Part shown: piece after piece, positions 5,552 to 7,969 of the stretch | How the letters are laid out: each line of letters starts with the position of its first letter | Numbering within the stretch: position 1 is the stretch's first letter | DNA from: Acidimicrobiia bacterium | GTDB taxonomy: Bacteria > Actinomycetota > Acidimicrobiia > Acidimicrobiales > Aldehydirespiratoraceae | Length of the DNA stretch: 7,969 nucleotides | Assembly (NCBI GenBank): GCA_022824605.1 | Contig: JAJDZO010000231.1 | Coordinates: 1 to 7,969, forward strand | Reading direction: 5' to 3' | Translations under genes and position numbers: made by a program | The notes under the pieces: model-generated | Seen by the model: only the letters and a program-made list of their open reading frames with translations | What the model was told of the DNA's origin: nothing | The model's database searches: none

Positions 5552-6523
5552 ATGGCGCATCGAGTGGCAGTCATTGGCGGCGACGGCATCGGCCCCGAGG
5601 TGGTGGCCGAGGGCCTCAAGGTGATCGAGGCCGCGGGCGTGCGCCTCGACACCGCCCCATACGACCTCGGCGGCAGCCGGTACCTGCGAGACGGCACCGT
5701 GCTAGACGACGCCACCGTGGCTGAGTGGCGCAGCTTCGACGCGCTCTACATGGGCGCGGTGGGCACCCCCGAGGTGCCGCCGGGAGTCATCGAGCGGGGT
5801 CTGCTGTTGAAGATGCGCTTCGAGTTGGACCTCTACATCAACCTGCGTCCCTTCACTGCGCCGGGCCACGACTTCGTGGTGATCCGGGAGAACACCGAGG
5901 GCACCTACGCCGGCGAGGGAGGCTTCCTGCGGCGGGGCACGCCTGCGGAGATAGCCACCCAGGGCTCGGTCAACACCCGTCACGGCGTGGAGCGGGCCGT
6001 GCGCTATGCGTTCGACCTGGCCATGACCAGGCGCAAGCATGTGACGCTGGTGCACAAGACCAACGTGTTGACGTTCTCGGGCGATCTGTGGGAGCGCGCC
6101 TTCAACGAGGTCGCATCCGAATATCCGGAGGTGTCGACGGCCTACAACCATGTCGACGCGGCCTGCATCTACTTCGTGGAGGATCCCGCCCGCTACGACG
6201 TGATCGTCACCGACAACCTCTTCGGTGACATCCTCACCGACCTCGGCGGCGCGGTGTCCGGCGGAATCGGACTGGCCCCTACCGCCAACCTGCACCCCGG
6301 CCGGGTGTCGATGTTCGAGCCTGTCCACGGCTCGGCCCCCGACATCGTGGGCACGGCCCGAGCCAACCCCGTCGCCGCGATACTGTCCGGCGCAATGATG
6401 CTCGACCACCTAGGGGAGACCGACGCCGCCGAGCGGATCCGCAAGGCCTGCGACGGCGCCGAGTCGCTCACCGGCACCACCAGCCAGATAGGCGACGCGG
6501 TGGCCGCCCGCCTCGCCCGTTAG
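5552..6523 (+). CDS. leuB: 3-isopropylmalate dehydrogenase LeuB
   Basis: This cytoplasmic NAD-dependent enzyme oxidatively decarboxylates 3-isopropylmalate in leucine synthesis. In the citramalate route it converts 3-methylmalate to 2-oxobutyrate. The 323-residue protein starts IGGDGIGPEV (8-17) and carries the family substrate residues R89, R99 and R112, Y119 in ENTEGTYAGEGG, the catalytic lysine K169 in KTNVL, and metal aspartates D202, D226 and D230 (DNLFGDILTDLGG). It ends with the EPVHGSAPDIVGT cofactor loop (256-268). I chose the ATG at 5552, with GAGAGA 10 nt upstream. A longer frame from 5489 would start inside the terminator stem and add 21 unlikely residues. It belongs to the isocitrate/isopropylmalate/tartrate dehydrogenase family; the neighbours settle the assignment. 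It is probably controlled by the upstream attenuator. Confidence 0.94.
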   Translation: MAHRVAVIGGDGIGPEVVAEGLKVIEAAGVRLDTAPYDLGGSRYLRDGTVLDDATVAEWRSFDALYMGAVGTPEVPPGVIERGLLLKMRFELDLYINLRPFTAPGHDFVVIRENTEGTYAGEGGFLRRGTPAEIATQGSVNTRHGVERAVRYAFDLAMTRRKHVTLVHKTNVLTFSGDLWERAFNEVASEYPEVSTAYNHVDAACIYFVEDPARYDVIVTDNLFGDILTDLGGAVSGGIGLAPTANLHPGRVSMFEPVHGSAPDIVGTARANPVAAILSGAMMLDHLGETDAAERIRKACDGAESLTGTTSQIGDAVAARLAR

Positions 6524-6590
6524 CCGCCCCACAACCGAGCCGGCACCGACCGAGCCAGAACCGACCCGAGACAGCACCAACCGACGAGAG
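6522..6590 (+). repeat. T-free, C-rich spacer with five ACCGA copies between leuB and ilvE
   Basis: These 69 nt contain no T. The ACCGA motif recurs at 6534, 6545, 6549, 6560 and 6580. The octamer accgagcc occurs at 6534-6541 and 6549-6556. Such RNA would be C-rich and largely unstructured, like a Rho-loading (rut) site. A -10 box of TAnnnT type cannot exist in it, so ilvE cannot start from a promoter here. Confidence 0.55.
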
Positions 6591-6598
6591 TCATTCAC

Positions 6599-6604
6599 GG
6601 AAGG
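6599..6604 (+). promoter_or_regulatory. Ribosome-binding site of ilvE
   Basis: GGAAGG lies 12 nt before the ATG at 6617 and supports that start. Confidence 0.5.
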
Positions 6605-6616
6605 CCACACGAGCAC

Positions 6617-7537
6617 ATGCCGATAAAACCCTCCAACCACATCTGGATGAACGGAGAGATGGTTCCCTGGCAGGACGCCAAGATCCATGTGCTGTCTCAC
6701 TCGCTGCACTACGGCACGGGCGTGTTCGAAGGCATTCGCAGCTACGCCACCGACGACGGTCCCGCCGTGTTCCGGCTGACCGACCACATCGAACGGCTCT
6801 ACAACTCGGCCAAGATCCTCAACATGGACATGCCGTACTCGGTGCCTGAAATAGTCGAGGCCTGCAAGCTGGTGGTGCGAGACAGCGGACTGCCCGAATG
6901 CTACGTGCGCCCGATCGCCTACTACGGCTACGGCGAGATGGGCCTGGCCACCACGGACTGCACCACCGACATCGCTATCGCGGTGTGGCCCTGGGGCGCC
7001 TACCTGGGCTCCGAAGCGCTCACCTCGGGCGTGCGGCTGAAGATCTCGTCGTGGGCCCGCCACGACCACAACATCATGCCGCCCGCCTCCAAGACCACCG
7101 GCAACTACGCCAACTCCACGCTGGCCAAGATGGAGGCGCTCAAAGCCGGCTACCACGAGGCCGTCATGTTGAACCCGGCCGGGCTGGTGGCCGAGTGCAG
7201 CGGCGAGAACATCTTCGCGGGCACCCCCGATGTGCTGGTCACCCCTCCGCTGTCGTCGGGGGCGCTGCCGGGCATCACCCAGCACACGGTGCTGTCCATC
7301 GCCCGCGACATCGGCATCGACGCGGTGATCGGCGATCTGGCCCGCAGCGACCTGTACATCGCGCAGGAGATCTTCGTGTGCGGCACTGCCGCGGAGGTGA
7401 GTGCGGTCAACTCGGTGGACGACCGGGCCGTGCAGTGTCCCGGCCCGCGCACCCTGGCCATCGCCGAGGCCTACGCGGACGTCGTGAGGGGCCGCAACGA
7501 CCGCTACAAGACTTGGATCGAACACGTCCATGAGTGA
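6617..7537 (+). CDS. ilvE: Branched-chain amino acid aminotransferase IlvE
   Basis: This is a PLP-dependent fold-IV aminotransferase that catalyses the last step of isoleucine, valine and leucine synthesis, using glutamate as amino donor in the cytoplasm. The 306-residue length matches the bacterial IlvE group. Visible motifs are HSLHYGTGVFEGIRSY (28-43), YVRPIAYYGYGEMGL (96-110) and the PLP lysine K159 in ASKTTGNYANS. E193 lies in VAECSGENIF, the phosphate-binding GITQHTVLSIA at 219-229, and VCGTAAEVSAVNSVDDR at 254-270. The start at 6617 is supported by GGAAGG 12 nt upstream and a normal N-terminus (IWMNGEMVPW). It follows leuB by 93 bp and precedes cimA by 33 bp, so it is very probably part of the same transcript. 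A D-amino-acid or aminodeoxychorismate-lyase relative is unlikely given these motifs and neighbours. Confidence 0.95.
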   Translation: MPIKPSNHIWMNGEMVPWQDAKIHVLSHSLHYGTGVFEGIRSYATDDGPAVFRLTDHIERLYNSAKILNMDMPYSVPEIVEACKLVVRDSGLPECYVRPIAYYGYGEMGLATTDCTTDIAIAVWPWGAYLGSEALTSGVRLKISSWARHDHNIMPPASKTTGNYANSTLAKMEALKAGYHEAVMLNPAGLVAECSGENIFAGTPDVLVTPPLSSGALPGITQHTVLSIARDIGIDAVIGDLARSDLYIAQEIFVCGTAAEVSAVNSVDDRAVQCPGPRTLAIAEAYADVVRGRNDRYKTWIEHVHE

Positions 7538-7574
7538 CGACTGCGGCCGCGCGGGCGCGCCCATGCGTCCATGA
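7530..7574 (+). CDS. Possible 14-codon coupling ORF between ilvE and cimA
   Basis: An ATG at 7530 inside the last ilvE codons opens a frame encoding MSDDCGRAGAPMRP. Its TGA (7572-7574) overlaps the cimA ATG as ATGA. cimA lacks a visible Shine-Dalgarno sequence, so ribosomes could be handed from ilvE through this mini-frame to cimA. The arrangement could be chance, because the sequence is short and GC-rich. Confidence 0.25.
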   Translation: MSDDCGRAGAPMRP

Positions 7575-7969
7575 ACGGCGGAGCCGGTGCCCGGCCGTCG
7601 GTGGAGATCTACGACACCACCCTGCGGGACGGCAGCCAGATGGAAGGCGTATCGCTGACCGTCGAGGACAAGCTGCGCATCGCCCGCGAACTGGACCGCC
7701 TCGGTGTTCACTACATCGAAGGGGGCTGGCCCGGCGCCAACCCCAAGGACGACGAGTTCTTCGCCCGCGCCGACGGCGAACTGCGCCTCGAGACCTCCCG
7801 GCTGACCGCGTTCGGGTCGACGCGACGCCCCGGAGGTCGCTGCGACGCCGACGCCGTGCTGGCAAACCTGCTGGCGGCCGACACAGAGACGGTGTGCATC
7901 GTCGGCAAGTGCTGGGACTACCACGTCACCGAGGCTCTTCAGACCACGCTCGACGAGGGCGTGGCCATG
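7571..7969 (+). CDS. cimA: (R)-citramalate synthase CimA, N-terminal part (cut by window edge)
   Basis: CimA condenses pyruvate with acetyl-CoA to citramalate, the first step of isoleucine synthesis that bypasses threonine. The frame is open for 133 codons to the right edge; family members run to roughly 500 or more residues, so most of the gene is missing. Residues 11-24 carry the HMGL-like TIM-barrel signature EIYDTTLRDGSQ, with catalytic R19 and D20. EGVSLTVEDKLRIA, then IEGGWPGANPKDDEFF (49-64), then FGSTRR (81-86) and IVGKCWDYHVTEALQTTLDE (110-129) match the citramalate synthase branch, which separates it from 2-isopropylmalate synthase LeuA. The start at 7571 is the only upstream in-frame ATG, with no clear ribosome-binding site; a GTG a few codons later (VEIYD) is possible. 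It lies in the ilvE frame, 11 codons after the ilvE TGA. Confidence 0.9.
   Translation, partial: MNGGAGARPSVEIYDTTLRDGSQMEGVSLTVEDKLRIARELDRLGVHYIEGGWPGANPKDDEFFARADGELRLETSRLTAFGSTRRPGGRCDADAVLANLLAADTETVCIVGKCWDYHVTEALQTTLDEGVAM

Noticed and set aside
7543..7562. Palindromes GCGGCCGC and GGGCGCGCCC between ilvE and cimA as a terminator or operator
   Set aside because: Such self-complementary GC words are common in this composition, no U-tract follows, and termination there would cut off cimA.
6410..7924. A 504-codon minus-strand open frame opposite ilvE and cimA
   Set aside because: It lies fully antisense to recognised enzymes and spans their junction. It has no domain-like features and shadow composition.
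1..7969. Mobile elements, CRISPR arrays, tRNA/rRNA genes or prophage remnants
   Set aside because: No transposase-like protein, regularly spaced repeats or tRNA-like cloverleaf was seen on either strand by eye, and coding style is uniform across the window.

Overview
This is a GC-rich window with actinobacterial features: GC-ending codons, GTG/TTG starts, and several start codons sitting where a leaderless mRNA would begin. The protein types fit an actinomycete, possibly of the Acidimicrobiia. That placement is an inference from gene style and was not tested by any search.

Layout. Two divergent gene sets meet at about 5382-5417. Reading leftwards (minus strand) are greA (transcript cleavage factor), a probable 48-residue membrane protein, leuC and leuD (isopropylmalate isomerase subunits), a large secreted beta-propeller lipoprotein, and the N-terminal part of a small membrane-anchored protein cut by the left edge. 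Reading rightwards (plus strand) are a short leader peptide with a terminator hairpin, leuB (3-isopropylmalate dehydrogenase), ilvE (branched-chain aminotransferase), and the first 133 codons of cimA (citramalate synthase), cut by the right edge.

How the genes work together. CimA condenses pyruvate and acetyl-CoA to citramalate. LeuCD isomerises it and LeuB oxidatively decarboxylates it to 2-oxobutyrate, the precursor of isoleucine. IlvE performs the last transamination to isoleucine, valine or leucine. LeuB and LeuCD also serve leucine synthesis, but no leuA is in the window. The locus therefore reads as a threonine-independent isoleucine route with enzymes shared with leucine.

Most interesting signal. 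Between greA and leuB there is a 10-codon reading frame, GTG to TAG at 5418-5450, whose codons 7-9 are Ile-Val-Ile. A stable hairpin follows it, and then a GC-rich stem with a U-rich tail (5477-5507). This looks like a ribosome-mediated attenuator sensing isoleucine and valine, with no leucine codons, in front of leuB-ilvE-cimA. The leader and greA both start exactly 6 nt after a -10-like hexamer on opposite strands, so both mRNAs may be leaderless, from overlapping, mutually exclusive promoters. I see no mobile elements, CRISPR arrays, tRNA or rRNA genes.
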